From NCBI GenBank assembly GCA_020532365.1, contig JAJBBL010000182.1:1-14862 (forward strand): 14,862 nucleotides of DNA. Reading direction: 5' to 3'. Made by a program: the position numbers and the translations under genes. The notes beneath the pieces are model-generated. The model did no database searches. It saw nothing but the letters and a program-made list of their open reading frames with translations, and was not told the DNA's origin. Shown here piece by piece: positions 6,388 to 14,762 of the stretch. The first letter of the stretch is position 1; every line of letters begins with the position of its first letter. This DNA comes from Candidatus Cloacimonadota bacterium. Lineage in GTDB: Bacteria > Cloacimonadota > Cloacimonadia > Cloacimonadales > JAJBBL01.

Positions 6388-7284
6388 ATGAGTAAAAAAT
6401 CAAAAATTCAAGAGCTTGCTGATGATTTAAGTTATCGTTCCGGTGGAAGTGTTTTGTCAATTTACCAAATTAAACCTGAACTCAGACATTTGGCATCTAA
6501 AACTATCCAGAATTACTTGGAATTACCACTTTCCGTGCAGATGGCGGTTAAGTTGTCATATGAGATAAGTGGAACTTTTGGGACTAAGGTCGGTAAGAAA
6601 GGTGGCTTTGTGTTTCAGATGTCACACGGCACCCAGCAAATCAAGAAATATGACCCTAAAATTTACAAAAAAAACAGTGAGAATACGCCACTCCGCAAGC
6701 GCTCCCGTCTAATAATGCAACAAGCTTCTCAATTCCCTTTAGCAGAGCGTAAAGACAAGGTTAGAGAGCTCTACAAAACAATGCCGTATAACCTATCTCA
6801 AACAGATCCGGTTAAACTAAGAATGAAAAACTTTTACTTCGATAGAGAGACGCAAAAAGACGACAGACTAATGATTTATCGTGCTACAGACCCTTATAAT
6901 CCTAACCCTGATACTGACACCTTTGTCGCAGAAAAGAATTTTTCTCCTAACAGAACGATACCTTTTGAGTTTGACAATAGAGAAGAGGAGTATTATTATG
7001 CGGTTAACAGTAGGACTGGTGAACGTTCTAACCTCTTACATTTTATTTGGGAGAGTGACTTTGATCCGGTGATTGTTAAGAAAAATAATAATAGCAGAGG
7101 AGTTATTAGCGGAGGACAGTCTATGATAAATAATGGAGGTATTATATTGTCGAGACAAGTAAATACATCGACTATAGCGTGGAAAATAAATGGAAAAAAA
7201 GATACCTTGAATTATGGTTGTAACATAAGGAAGGAAGGTTTTTTGGGAGTTACTTTAGATGAGAAATATAATTATGCGGAATGA
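6388..7284 (+). CDS. Unrecognised protein, first gene of the GATC restriction-modification operon
   Basis: A 298-residue protein that was not recognised. The frame is open back to a TTG at 6313, but ATG 6388 is chosen because AGGGGG lies 6 nt upstream and the 25 extra residues would run through the leader stem. No signal peptide or membrane segment is seen, so it is probably cytoplasmic. The first 60 residues look helical (SKIQELADDL, PELRHLASKTIQNYLELPLSVQMAVKLS). A basic middle follows (KKYDPKIYKKN, LRKRSRLIMQQ, ERKDKVRELYK). The second half is aromatic and probably beta-rich (DRLMIYRATDPYNPNPDTDTF, EYYYAVNSRTGERSNLLHFI), ending in a glycine/asparagine stretch. No catalytic motif is evident. 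It overlaps the methylase gene by 26 nt, so it is probably co-translated with it. It could be an accessory or control protein of the system, or a cargo gene; neither is shown by the sequence. Confidence 0.8.
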   Translation: MSKKSKIQELADDLSYRSGGSVLSIYQIKPELRHLASKTIQNYLELPLSVQMAVKLSYEISGTFGTKVGKKGGFVFQMSHGTQQIKKYDPKIYKKNSENTPLRKRSRLIMQQASQFPLAERKDKVRELYKTMPYNLSQTDPVKLRMKNFYFDRETQKDDRLMIYRATDPYNPNPDTDTFVAEKNFSPNRTIPFEFDNREEEYYYAVNSRTGERSNLLHFIWESDFDPVIVKKNNNSRGVISGGQSMINNGGIILSRQVNTSTIAWKINGKKDTLNYGCNIRKEGFLGVTLDEKYNYAE

Positions 7285-8257
7285 ACTTACAGCGGCTATT
7301 AAAAAAGAAAAAGCGATTTTAAGTTGCCTTGAAGAATCAGTAATTAAAAGTGTTAATGCAAGACCGTTTTTGAAATGGGCTGGTGGCAAGCAACAACTTA
7401 TATCAAAATTAGAGCAGCGGTTTCCTGAACATATTAAAACGACAAAACAAGTAACTCACTATATAGAACCGTTCGTGGGGGGTGGAGCTCTGTTTTTTTA
7501 TCTTAAATCGAATTATAAAATTGAACACTCAACTATTATCGATATAAACTCTGATTTAATCGCATCTTATAAGGTTGTACAGAACAATGTCAGCGAACTA
7601 ATATCACACTTGAAAGCAATGGAGATAAATTATCTTTCTGCTGATAATGAAGAGCGCAAGGACATCTACTACCAAACTCGACAAGAGTTCAACTTAAAAG
7701 CTGAGAGCTTTTCAAATCAACTCTCAGGAGATACAGTAGAAAGGGTTGCTCAACTTATATTCCTTAACAGAACTTGCTTTAACGGCCTGTATAGACTGAA
7801 CAGCCGTGGACACTTTAACGTACCACAAGGTAGTTATAAAAATCCAACAATTTGCCAAGAAGAGAGATTAATAGAAGCTCATAAAGCGCTTAAAAACACT
7901 GAAATACTACAAGGGGAGTTTGAACTTGTCAAGCATTTAGCAACTAAGGATAATTTCATCTATTATGATCCCCCTTATAGACCTCTAAATACAACATCAA
8001 ACTTCACAAACTACTCAAAAGATGGATTTAATGAAGAAGATCAACATAGGCTTTATAGAGTGTTTAACGAATTAAATGATCGCCGAGTATATCAGATGCT
8101 TTCAAATTCTGATCCGAAGGTTTATGATCCTAAAGATTCTTTCTTTGACAATATGTACTCCAAATATAACATTGCCAGAGTTGATGCTAATAGAATGATT
8201 AATAGCAAGGGGGCAGGTAGAGGTTCAATAACTGAACTGTTAATTACAAATTATTAA
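7259..8257 (+). CDS. dpnM: DNA adenine methyltransferase, Dam/DpnM type (M1 of a DpnII-like GATC system)
   Basis: A 332-residue alpha-class N6-adenine methyltransferase (MethyltransfD12, PF02086). In order: motif X FLKWAGGKQQLI (37-48), motif I EPFVGGGALFF (70-80) for S-adenosylmethionine binding, a central target-recognition region with FLNRTCFNGLYRLNSRGHFNVPQG that is typical of Dam and DpnM, and catalytic motif IV DPPY at 237-240. The end GRGSITELLITNY is also family-typical. The specificity is inferred to be GATC from the Dam-like recognition region and the DpnII-family nuclease next door. It would protect host DNA from that enzyme. The first ATG has GGGAG 9 nt upstream. It gives a slightly longer N-terminus than usual, and a second ATG at 7274 is possible. 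The gene overlaps the preceding unknown gene by 26 nt and is 16 nt ahead of the nuclease gene. Confidence 0.92.
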   Translation: MRNIIMRNELTAAIKKEKAILSCLEESVIKSVNARPFLKWAGGKQQLISKLEQRFPEHIKTTKQVTHYIEPFVGGGALFFYLKSNYKIEHSTIIDINSDLIASYKVVQNNVSELISHLKAMEINYLSADNEERKDIYYQTRQEFNLKAESFSNQLSGDTVERVAQLIFLNRTCFNGLYRLNSRGHFNVPQGSYKNPTICQEERLIEAHKALKNTEILQGEFELVKHLATKDNFIYYDPPYRPLNTTSNFTNYSKDGFNEEDQHRLYRVFNELNDRRVYQMLSNSDPKVYDPKDSFFDNMYSKYNIARVDANRMINSKGAGRGSITELLITNY

Positions 8258-8273
8258 GGAAATAGGAAGTATT

Positions 8274-9179
8274 ATGAAAAGTCTGTCTATTTATAGAAAG
8301 AAGGGCTTAAATAGCTCTGGCGAAGTATTTGATTACCTTATGGGAAATCTCCAGGAAACAGTTGTTGATTGGTCCTATTTCGTCGATTGGAGAAAAGTTA
8401 TTAAGAATCAGAAAGAAATAGAAATATACCTGAATACTCTAAACTACTTAATAGGTAAAGAAAATGTAGAGGAGGAATTCCGTTATTTACACGCTAAATG
8501 TCCCGATATTATTAAGGCCTTACCTATTCTGATAGCTTATAGAAAAAAGGATCTTATTATTCTTGATTCAACTCACACAGAAATATTGTTGACAAAAAAG
8601 TATGAGTTGAAAGACTTAATTATAGATCATGCAGTGGAAATTGGTAACAAGACTGGCTTGTTCTCTTTACTTAGTAATAGAAAAATAAAAAACTTGGTAG
8701 ATTACGTGTTCGGTGTTGAAGTAGGGTTGGATACTAATGCTCGTAAAAACCGAGTAGGCACTGCTATGGAGAGCTTAGTTGAGAAGCATATTAATGAGAT
8801 TATAGCGGGCGATGAATCAATTAAGTATATTTCACAGGCGACACAAAAAAGTGTTCTTTCCCAACTGGGATACGAAGTTGAGATAAGTGAAACTAATAAG
8901 AAAATTGACTTTGCAATAAGAAGAAACGATAAACTGTTCTTTATAGAGACCAATTACTACTCTGGACCAGGATCTAAACTTAAGTCAACCGCAGGTGAGT
9001 ACAGGGACATGCACAAGTATTGGAACGACCAAGGGATTGTATTTATTTGGATTACTGATGGATTGGGTTGGAAGTCGACTGTAAATGACTTAAGAGAAAC
9101 TTTTGATGCTATTGACTACACTTTAAATTTAAAAATGCTTTATGATGGTGCCTTAAAGGAAATAATTTTAAAGAAATGA
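8274..9179 (+). CDS. dpnB: DpnII/MboI-family type II restriction endonuclease (GATC)
   Basis: A 301-residue protein matching the DpnII restriction endonuclease family (PF04556) in length and blocks. Near the N-terminus are FDYLMGNLQETVVDWSYFVDW (19-39) and LNTLNYLIGKEN. In the middle are VDYVFGVEVGLDTNARKNRVG and MESLVEKHI. The C-terminal half holds the presumed nuclease centre KKIDFAI (D212) and FFIETNYYSG (E225), then GSKLKSTAGEYRDMH and VFIWITDGLGWKS. The centre reads D-(12 residues)-E-x-N rather than E-x-K; the Asn227 may replace the usual Lys of the PD-(D/E)xK fold. The family cuts unmethylated GATC. The start has AGGA 6 nt upstream. Gene order M1-R-M2 resembles, from memory, mboA-mboB-mboC more than dpnM-dpnA-dpnB. 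The three genes are tightly spaced and should be one transcript. Confidence 0.9.
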   Translation: MKSLSIYRKKGLNSSGEVFDYLMGNLQETVVDWSYFVDWRKVIKNQKEIEIYLNTLNYLIGKENVEEEFRYLHAKCPDIIKALPILIAYRKKDLIILDSTHTEILLTKKYELKDLIIDHAVEIGNKTGLFSLLSNRKIKNLVDYVFGVEVGLDTNARKNRVGTAMESLVEKHINEIIAGDESIKYISQATQKSVLSQLGYEVEISETNKKIDFAIRRNDKLFFIETNYYSGPGSKLKSTAGEYRDMHKYWNDQGIVFIWITDGLGWKSTVNDLRETFDAIDYTLNLKMLYDGALKEIILKK

Positions 9180-9182
9180 TCC

Positions 9183-10046
9183 ATGAAATATACTAAGAAT
9201 TATCAGAATCAAAATTGCTTCTTCGTTATGGAGCGCTCTAAATACTCCAGTAACCGCTGTGTATTACGCGATGATTTAAGTGGTGTATGGCTATATGAGT
9301 CAAACTGTATTGAATTTATGGACCACCTTATTGTGAAATTCCCTGAAGGAAAGTTTGACTTAATAATTGCTGATCCACCTTACTTCTTGTCTAATGGAGG
9401 CATTACTTGCCGTGGTGGTAAGATGGTCAAAGTTGACAAAGGAGATTGGGATATATCAGAAGGACCTGAGTTAAATCATAGTTTCAATAAGGAATGGCTA
9501 TCTCGCTGCCAAAAATTATTGAAACCTAATGGCACTATTTGGGTTTCTGGGACGCATCATGTAATATATTCAATCGGATATGCTATGCAACAGCTGGAAA
9601 TGAAAATACTTAACGACATTACCTGGGAGAAGCCCAACCCCCCTCCAAATTTATCCCGTAGAGTGTTTACTCATTCAACAGAGACAATTATTTGGGCAGC
9701 AAAAAACGAAAACTCAAAGCAGTTATTCAACTATGATTTAATGAGAGAAATAAATCATGGAAAGCAAATGAAAACAGTCTGGCCTATTTTGCCGCCAAGT
9801 AAAAATGAAAAAATATTTGGAAGACATCCTACCCAAAAGCCCTTAGCCCTTTTAGATCGAATTATTTTAGCAACCTCAAATGAAGGAGACATAATCTATG
9901 ATCCTTTTGCTGGAAGCTCTACTACTGGAGTCGCAGCTTTAAAACTAAGGCGTAGGTTTGTAGGAACAGAGCTTGATCCTGATTACATTGAGTTGTCCAA
10001 AAAAAGACTAATAGATGTTTTGGAAAGAAATTTACTGCCTATATAG
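9183..10046 (+). CDS. dpnA: Second adenine methyltransferase, DpnA/MboC type (beta class)
   Basis: A 287-residue site-specific DNA methyltransferase of the N6_N4_Mtase family (PF01555). Catalytic motif IV DPPY (64-67, in LIIADPPYFLSNGG) precedes the S-adenosylmethionine motif DPFAGSST (240-247). That is the beta-class order, opposite to the first methylase. GDWD, ITWEKPNPPPNLS, FTHSTETIIWA and HPTQKPLALLDRII are further family blocks. In DpnII-type systems the partner enzyme of this class also methylates GATC and can act on single-stranded DNA, protecting incoming DNA; that role is inferred from context. It starts 3 nt after the nuclease stop. No strong Shine-Dalgarno is seen, which fits translational coupling; a start at Met17 (MERSKYSS) is possible. 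The frame is complete and ends the operon. Confidence 0.88.
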   Translation: MKYTKNYQNQNCFFVMERSKYSSNRCVLRDDLSGVWLYESNCIEFMDHLIVKFPEGKFDLIIADPPYFLSNGGITCRGGKMVKVDKGDWDISEGPELNHSFNKEWLSRCQKLLKPNGTIWVSGTHHVIYSIGYAMQQLEMKILNDITWEKPNPPPNLSRRVFTHSTETIIWAAKNENSKQLFNYDLMREINHGKQMKTVWPILPPSKNEKIFGRHPTQKPLALLDRIILATSNEGDIIYDPFAGSSTTGVAALKLRRRFVGTELDPDYIELSKKRLIDVLERNLLPI

Positions 10047-10450
10047 ATGTTTTCTTTGCATTAAAATGTGTTTGTGTGTTCTGCAAAGTATGAGGTAACC
10101 TGTTTTTTGATTAAAGAGGCGGTCTAAGAAGGGTTCAAAATAACTAACGAGGCTTATTTATCATTACCCATAGAAATTTTCCTGAAGTAATAGGTGAGCC
10201 TTTATATAAGGCTAATCAATCCAGAAGCTTGATTTAGACAGGCCAGACACCTAAAGGTACTATTTTAAAACACCTATTTATTTATAAGCTTGGAACATAA
10301 ATTGCTTGGTATATTATGCAGGGATATGAAATAAGGGTTTTGAAGCTGTTTAATGCTTGTGACCCTTGCTGAAGATTAGTCAAAAGTTAAACATTGCCCG
10401 ACTGCAGCCGAGAAAACGACATTTTTATCGGGACTAAATAGGAGGACGAG
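10047..10450. other. Gene-free region after the restriction-modification operon
   Basis: About 400 bases without a supported gene. It holds a possible terminator (listed separately) and two adjacent small stems: AGCCTT/AAGGCT (10197-10202 with 10208-10213) and AATCAA/TTGATT (10214-10219 with 10229-10234). A TATATTATG stretch near 10310 could be a -10 element for the downstream secreted-protein genes, but no good -35 partner was found. Base composition is AT-rich and similar to the operon on its left. A minus-strand frame at 10572-10387 has no credible start signal and is not a gene. Confidence 0.55.
10054..10108 (+). terminator. Possible terminator of the restriction-modification operon
   Basis: CTTTGCA (10054-10060) pairs with TGCAAAG (10082-10088) across a 21-base loop. 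A run of six Ts follows at 10103-10108, 14 bases after the stem. The weak stem, the large loop and the distance to the T-run make this only a candidate, supported mainly by its place right after the last stop codon. Confidence 0.3.
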
Positions 10451-10744
10451 ATGTTTACAAAGACCAAGCTGATGAGAGTTGGCTTCATCTTGTTGACAGT
10501 GATGTCATTCAGTTTGACAGTCCAGTATGCTGAGCTTAGTGATTTAGACGGCTCGGTTGGGAATAATATCATAATTAAACCTACAAATAAGATTTGTAAT
10601 AGTAAGTATAATCGTTTAGAGCAGGGTGATATTGCGTTAACAATGGTTCTAAGCCTGGCAAGTCACTCTAACACAAGAATAATTAACACAAGTGTAAACA
10701 AAGTAGACAGTGTTGTCAACATTGTTTGTTTACACCATAAATAA
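10451..10744 (+). CDS. Short ORF with signal peptide, possibly a remnant gene
   Basis: A 97-codon frame starting at ATG 10451 with a perfect AGGAGG 5 nt upstream. The N-terminus MFTKTKLMRVGFILLTVMSFSLTV is a clear signal peptide, ending near QYA. The remaining 70 residues (ELSDLDGSVGNN, NKICNSKYNRLEQGD, SVVNIVCLHHK) resemble no family known to me and lack the module and sorting domain of the genes downstream. The last 20 codons are mostly taken up by an inverted repeat. It may be a genuine small exported protein. It may also be the surviving start of a gene whose body was lost when the downstream array rearranged. The 18-nt gap to the next gene suggests a shared transcript. Confidence 0.45.
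   Translation: MFTKTKLMRVGFILLTVMSFSLTVQYAELSDLDGSVGNNIIIKPTNKICNSKYNRLEQGDIALTMVLSLASHSNTRIINTSVNKVDSVVNIVCLHHK
10692..10735. repeat. 11-bp inverted repeat just upstream of the large secreted-protein gene
   Basis: GTGTAAACAAA (10692-10702) and TTTGTTTACAC (10725-10735) are perfect reverse complements around a 22-base spacer. The spacer holds its own small stem, GACA-GTGT-TGTC (10706-10717). The dyad lies 27 bases before ATG 10763 and inside the end of the preceding short ORF. It could be an operator or an RNA stem controlling the array; no T-run follows it, so simple termination is unlikely. Confidence 0.5.
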
Positions 10745-10762
10745 TAAGTAATGGAGGATGTA

Positions 10763-13348
10763 ATGCCCATAAAAGATGCTAAGTATTTCGTGGTTTTATT
10801 AACAATATTGACACTGTTTGCGACACTGACTGTAAATTTATCAGCTCAGTTTGCAGGTGGTCGAGGTACTTTTAACGATCCGTGGGAAGTGGCCACTGCT
10901 GAACAGTTAAACAAGGTTAGGGATTATCTTGGCTTTGTAGATATGGAAGTCGATGTATTTAACGTTTATTATTTTAAGCAAGTAGCAGATATTGACTTAG
11001 GCGTACCCCCTTGGAATGAGGGAGAAGGGTGGTTGCCAATAGGTGATAAGGAGCATCCATCGTGCTCAATTTATGATGGTAATAATTTTATGATATCTGG
11101 GCTGTATATTAACCGTCCAGATACCGACTATGTAGGGTTATTTGGTTATGTAGATACGTCAAATCCGTATAACTTGCATTTGGATGATGTCGATATAGTT
11201 GGAAGAGATTATGTCGGCTCATTTGCAGGTATGTCGGAGAGAACAGTTATTCCTCGTGATTATTGCCCCATTTCGCATGGTATTTCAGCGAGTGGCACAG
11301 TGAAAGGTAACAGTAATGTAGGTGGACTATATGGCTGTTATATGGGCAGAACAATGCTTAATGATTCTTTTGCAAAAGTTGACGTTGTGGGCTACAGTGA
11401 AGGAGAGGCAACCATTGGTGGTTTAGTTGGCTTGATTAAAAACGGTGTATCAACTCATAATGTTTACTCTTATGGGACTGTTACAGCCGCTGGTATGGGG
11501 AGTTATGTTGGTGGTCTTTTCGGGAAGGTAGATAATTGTCAATTACCTGCGCTTTACAGTTATTCAGCAGGTAAAGTGGTTGGCGGAGAGAATACTGGAG
11601 GCCTCGTTGGGGGTATAATCAATTCACAAGGAAAAGGGAAATATAGCTATTGGGACATTGAAGCGTCCGGACAAGCTGAGTCAGCGGCTGGTGAAGGTAA
11701 AACTACCACTGAGATGGCATACCCATATGGCGGTGATTTGTATAGCGAGTGGGATTTTGATACGGTTTGGCAGGATGATGTTTGGGGTTCTGCTAATAAT
11801 GGCTATCCTATTTTGGGTCAAGCGTTGAAGGTCCCATATCCTGCTGTAGTTGTGTCTCCTACAGGTCAGGGTAAGGTCGATCCGGTATCCGTTACTCTAT
11901 CTTGGCTTCCGCAGTTTAACAATGCACATAACAATATGGTAACTGAGTTTGCTGTTTCTTTTGGCACGGATAATCCACCTACTAATATCGTTAATAGAAA
12001 GGCTATAGCTTTGAATACAAGCTTTACAGTTCCAATAGAGCTTGATTATGATACCACTTATTTTTGGCAAGTACTCCCTCTGAATAAAACTGGGATTGCC
12101 GAAAGCTGTCCAGTATGGAGCTTTGCGACTCTAAGTTTAGGTGAAAAGTACTTCGCCGGTGGTAATGGGTTTGAGACTGATCCTTGGAGAATTGAAACGG
12201 CTGAGCAGCTTAAAAACATACATCATTTTGTTAATCAATACAAACATTTTGAACTAAAGAATGACATTGACTTTACCGACTCGGAGCGTGAAAGTGAAGA
12301 GAGTATATGGACACCTATCGGCAAGAATAAGACGACTGCTTTTAATGGTGTTTTTGATGGTAAAGGGCATGCAATCAAGGGACTTCACATCAAATCAAAT
12401 GATGAAAACGTAGGCTTTTTTGGCTATCTTTCAGAAGCAAATATAAAAGACCTTTATTTAGTGGACGCTAAAGTTGAAGGGGGGATCTATGTAGGGGGAA
12501 TTGCAGGAGTTAGCGATAATAACTCCGAAATATCTCACTGTATCGTTATGGGTGAAGTCACCGGTGCCGAATCGGTAGGTGGAATAGTTGGTAAGAATAG
12601 TGATTCAGAAATTGTTGCAAGCGCTAATAAAGCGTCGATCAATGGCAACAGATATGTTGGAGGATTAGCTGGGCGAAATAATTCTTCAATGATAAAGAAT
12701 TGCTATAACGTCGGGAAAGTGAGTGGAAGTGAGCGTACAGGAGGGCTTGTAGGCCATAACACTCGCGGTAATTTGGCGCACAACTATTCATCCGGTATGG
12801 TCAACGGTGACGCCTTTGTTGGTGGTTTGGCAGGCAGCTATAGTGAGTCTGGTTCAAAAGACTACAGGAACTATTGGGATATAGAAGTCTCGGGGCAAAA
12901 TAGTTCTGCTGCTGGTATTGGCAAAACTACTACAGAAATGACTTATCCATACGATACAGATGCTTTCGTTGGTTGGGATTTCAGTAAAATCTGGATTGCT
13001 GATTTCGATCACACTAAGAATAACGGATATCCTTACCTGTTAGTAGAACGAGATTTTTCTACAGATGCAAATCTAATGATCACCCCTTCAACTATTGTTC
13101 TTAATAACTACCCTAACCCGTTTAATCCAGAGACTACTATCTCGTTTAACCTTCCTATGGCAAGTGAGGTGGGGCTCTCTATCTATAATATTAAAGGACA
13201 ATTAATTGAGAAAGTAGTCAATAGCTCTATGGAAGCAGGGCAGCATAAAGTAGTGTGGAACGGCAATGACGTATCATCTGGCCTCTACTTCTATAAGCTG
13301 ACTACACCTGAAGGGAGCCTAATCAATAAAATGATGCTACTTAAGTAG
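10763..13348 (+). CDS. Secreted GLUG-repeat protein with two repeat modules and a type IX sorting domain
   Basis: An 861-residue exported protein. The start ATG 10763 is chosen because GGAGG lies 5 nt upstream; an ATG at 10751 in frame lacks this. The signal peptide is KYFVVLLTILTLFATL with cleavage near LSA-QF. Module 1 (about 29-356) opens with GTFNDPWEVATAEQL, then VADIDLG, and carries GLUG-like motifs (VGLFGYV, VGGLYG, IGGLVGLI, VGGLFGKV, TGGLVGG). A fibronectin-III-like segment follows (about 360-455; SVTLSWLP, YDTTYFWQVLPL). Module 2 (about 462-765) repeats the opening as GNGFETDPWRIETAEQL and has six more motifs such as VGGIAG and VGGLAG. Both modules close with YWDIE-SGQ, a GKTTTEM-YPY block and NNGYP. 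Residues 781-861 form the Por_Secre_tail-type domain (NYPNPFNPETT, SIYNIKGQLI, WNGNDVSSGLYFYKL). It is probably displayed on or released from the cell surface. Its ligand and role are unknown; adhesion is a guess. Confidence 0.88.
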   Translation: MPIKDAKYFVVLLTILTLFATLTVNLSAQFAGGRGTFNDPWEVATAEQLNKVRDYLGFVDMEVDVFNVYYFKQVADIDLGVPPWNEGEGWLPIGDKEHPSCSIYDGNNFMISGLYINRPDTDYVGLFGYVDTSNPYNLHLDDVDIVGRDYVGSFAGMSERTVIPRDYCPISHGISASGTVKGNSNVGGLYGCYMGRTMLNDSFAKVDVVGYSEGEATIGGLVGLIKNGVSTHNVYSYGTVTAAGMGSYVGGLFGKVDNCQLPALYSYSAGKVVGGENTGGLVGGIINSQGKGKYSYWDIEASGQAESAAGEGKTTTEMAYPYGGDLYSEWDFDTVWQDDVWGSANNGYPILGQALKVPYPAVVVSPTGQGKVDPVSVTLSWLPQFNNAHNNMVTEFAVSFGTDNPPTNIVNRKAIALNTSFTVPIELDYDTTYFWQVLPLNKTGIAESCPVWSFATLSLGEKYFAGGNGFETDPWRIETAEQLKNIHHFVNQYKHFELKNDIDFTDSERESEESIWTPIGKNKTTAFNGVFDGKGHAIKGLHIKSNDENVGFFGYLSEANIKDLYLVDAKVEGGIYVGGIAGVSDNNSEISHCIVMGEVTGAESVGGIVGKNSDSEIVASANKASINGNRYVGGLAGRNNSSMIKNCYNVGKVSGSERTGGLVGHNTRGNLAHNYSSGMVNGDAFVGGLAGSYSESGSKDYRNYWDIEVSGQNSSAAGIGKTTTEMTYPYDTDAFVGWDFSKIWIADFDHTKNNGYPYLLVERDFSTDANLMITPSTIVLNNYPNPFNPETTISFNLPMASEVGLSIYNIKGQLIEKVVNSSMEAGQHKVVWNGNDVSSGLYFYKLTTPEGSLINKMMLLK

Positions 13349-13464
13349 TATATACGATTTATAAAAGATAGGGCGGGCTTGTCCTGCCCTATTACTCAGA
13401 GCTTTAACAAAACAAAAGGGAGGTTGTGATGTTTAGTGAGAAGAAAAGAATAATAATTGGTCTG
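13104..13464 (+). repeat. Direct repeat copy 1: sorting domain, intergenic hairpin and next gene start
   Basis: This stretch recurs at 14501-14862 with an offset of 1397 bases in the first part and 1398 after a one-base gap in the intergenic region. The coding part (13104-13348) aligns without gaps and shows about 32 mismatches in 245 by hand count. The stretch from AACAAAACAAAAGGGAGG through the first codons of the next gene is almost identical. The repeat joins the end of one gene to the beginning of the next. Confidence 0.85.
13368..13392 (+). terminator. Conserved intergenic hairpin, copy 1
   Basis: ATAGGGCGGG (13368-13377) pairs with CCTGCCCTAT (13383-13392), giving ten base pairs including one G-U and a 5-base loop. 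It lies 20 bases after the stop codon, where a terminator would be expected, but no T-run follows; instead a TTTAACAAAACAAAA stretch leads to the next ribosome binding site. The structure recurs after the next gene with compensating base changes. Confidence 0.55.
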
Positions 13465-14745
13465 CTGCTACCCCTGTTCTTAATGGGCGTTATCGGTCTC
13501 TATGCTCTTTTTGGCGGTGGTAGTGGTACACAAGAAGACCCTTGGCTTATCGAAACTGCTGAACAATTGAAGTACCTGTCCACTAATGGATATTACAGAC
13601 AGGTTGCCGATATAGATTTAGGCGTTTCTCCTTGGAATGAAGGGAAGGGTTGGGAACCTATCGGTATTACTGGAGCTGCTTTTAGCGGAAATTATGACGG
13701 TGGTGGGTATAGGATTTCAAATCTTTATATTAATTCTCCTAATACCTCTGACGTTGGTCTGTTTGGAACTTGTTTTGGTGCTACGTTAAAAAACATTGTT
13801 TTAGAGAACGTTGATGTAACCGGGCGTAAGTGGGTTGGCGGACTTGCTGGTCAATTCTCTGGGAAACTACCATGGAAAGATGGTAATCCCTATGGGAACA
13901 TATATAACTGTTCTGTTAGTGGAAGCGTTAAGGCAGACTCACGAGCCGGTGGGTTAGTTGGTTACTCTAAATATATAAAAATGTACTGGTCTCATTCAGA
14001 TGTAGATGTGGAAGGCTTTGGAGCAGATGAGGTAATTGGTGGCTTTGCTGGGTATTTGGGCGAAGGAGTACTGATTTCAAACTGCTACTCAAGAGGAACA
14101 GTGTGTACGGACAACCATATGTCTTCAGGAGCATTTGTTGGAATAGTTAACCCGCTTGAGGGTGTAGTGAGAATAGAGAATTGCTATGCAGCAGTGGAAA
14201 TGCCGTCAAATGTAAAAGGATTCTTGGGGTATTCCTCCCTTCCAAATGAATATGAGGTGATTAATAGCTATTGGAATCATGACTTGAAAGAGAGTAGAGA
14301 TAACGGCTTAGAGAAAACAACCGAAGAGATGACCTATCCTTACAAAGGTAATGTTTATGACGGATGGGATTTTGATAATATATGGCAGCACGATATAGAC
14401 TATACTGTTAATGATGGATACCCATACCTACGAAAAGACATAGATATAGAGCTTTCCGCTGATAAGGATAATTTGGTAACCATGTGGAATACCGAACTAA
14501 ATAACTACCCTAACCCATTTAATCCGGAGACTACTATCTCGCTTAACTTGCCTAAAGCAAGCGAGGTAGAGCTCGCTATCTATAATATTAAAGGACAATT
14601 GATTAAGAAGCTGATCAATACCCATATGGAAGCGGGACAGCATAAAGTGGTGTGGAATGGTAATGATGTCTCATCCGGTCTCTACTTCTATAAACTGACT
14701 ACACCAGAAGGGAGCCTGATCAATAAAATGATGCTACTTAAGTAG
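13429..14745 (+). CDS. Secreted GLUG-repeat protein with one repeat module and a type IX sorting domain
   Basis: A 438-residue paralog of the preceding gene. ATG 13429 is preferred to GTG 13426 because of GGGAGG 5 nt before it. A signal peptide (KKRIIIGLLLPLFLMGVIG) ends near LYA. One module follows (about 27-345), opening GGGSGTQEDPWLIETAEQL and VADIDLG. It contains GLUG-like motifs (VGLFG, VGGLAGQ, AGGLVGY, IGGFAGYL) and closes with YWNHDL, TTEEMTYPY and NDGYPYL. The second module and fibronectin-like segment of the neighbour are absent. The last 81 residues (NNYPNPFNPETTIS, AIYNIKGQLI, SSGLYFYKL) are the T9SS-type tail, nearly identical to that of the neighbour, while the module itself is far more divergent. 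Export through the inner membrane by Sec and then through the outer membrane by a T9SS is inferred from the tail. The substrate is unknown. Confidence 0.88.
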   Translation: MFSEKKRIIIGLLLPLFLMGVIGLYALFGGGSGTQEDPWLIETAEQLKYLSTNGYYRQVADIDLGVSPWNEGKGWEPIGITGAAFSGNYDGGGYRISNLYINSPNTSDVGLFGTCFGATLKNIVLENVDVTGRKWVGGLAGQFSGKLPWKDGNPYGNIYNCSVSGSVKADSRAGGLVGYSKYIKMYWSHSDVDVEGFGADEVIGGFAGYLGEGVLISNCYSRGTVCTDNHMSSGAFVGIVNPLEGVVRIENCYAAVEMPSNVKGFLGYSSLPNEYEVINSYWNHDLKESRDNGLEKTTEEMTYPYKGNVYDGWDFDNIWQHDIDYTVNDGYPYLRKDIDIELSADKDNLVTMWNTELNNYPNPFNPETTISLNLPKASEVELAIYNIKGQLIKKLINTHMEAGQHKVVWNGNDVSSGLYFYKLTTPEGSLINKMMLLK

Positions 14746-14762
14746 TGCGTAATTCATAAAAC

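Noticed and set aside
10387..10572. Minus-strand frame before the secreted-protein array
   Set aside because: No ribosome binding site and no recognisable protein features; it lies opposite the signal-peptide ORF, which has perfect start signals.
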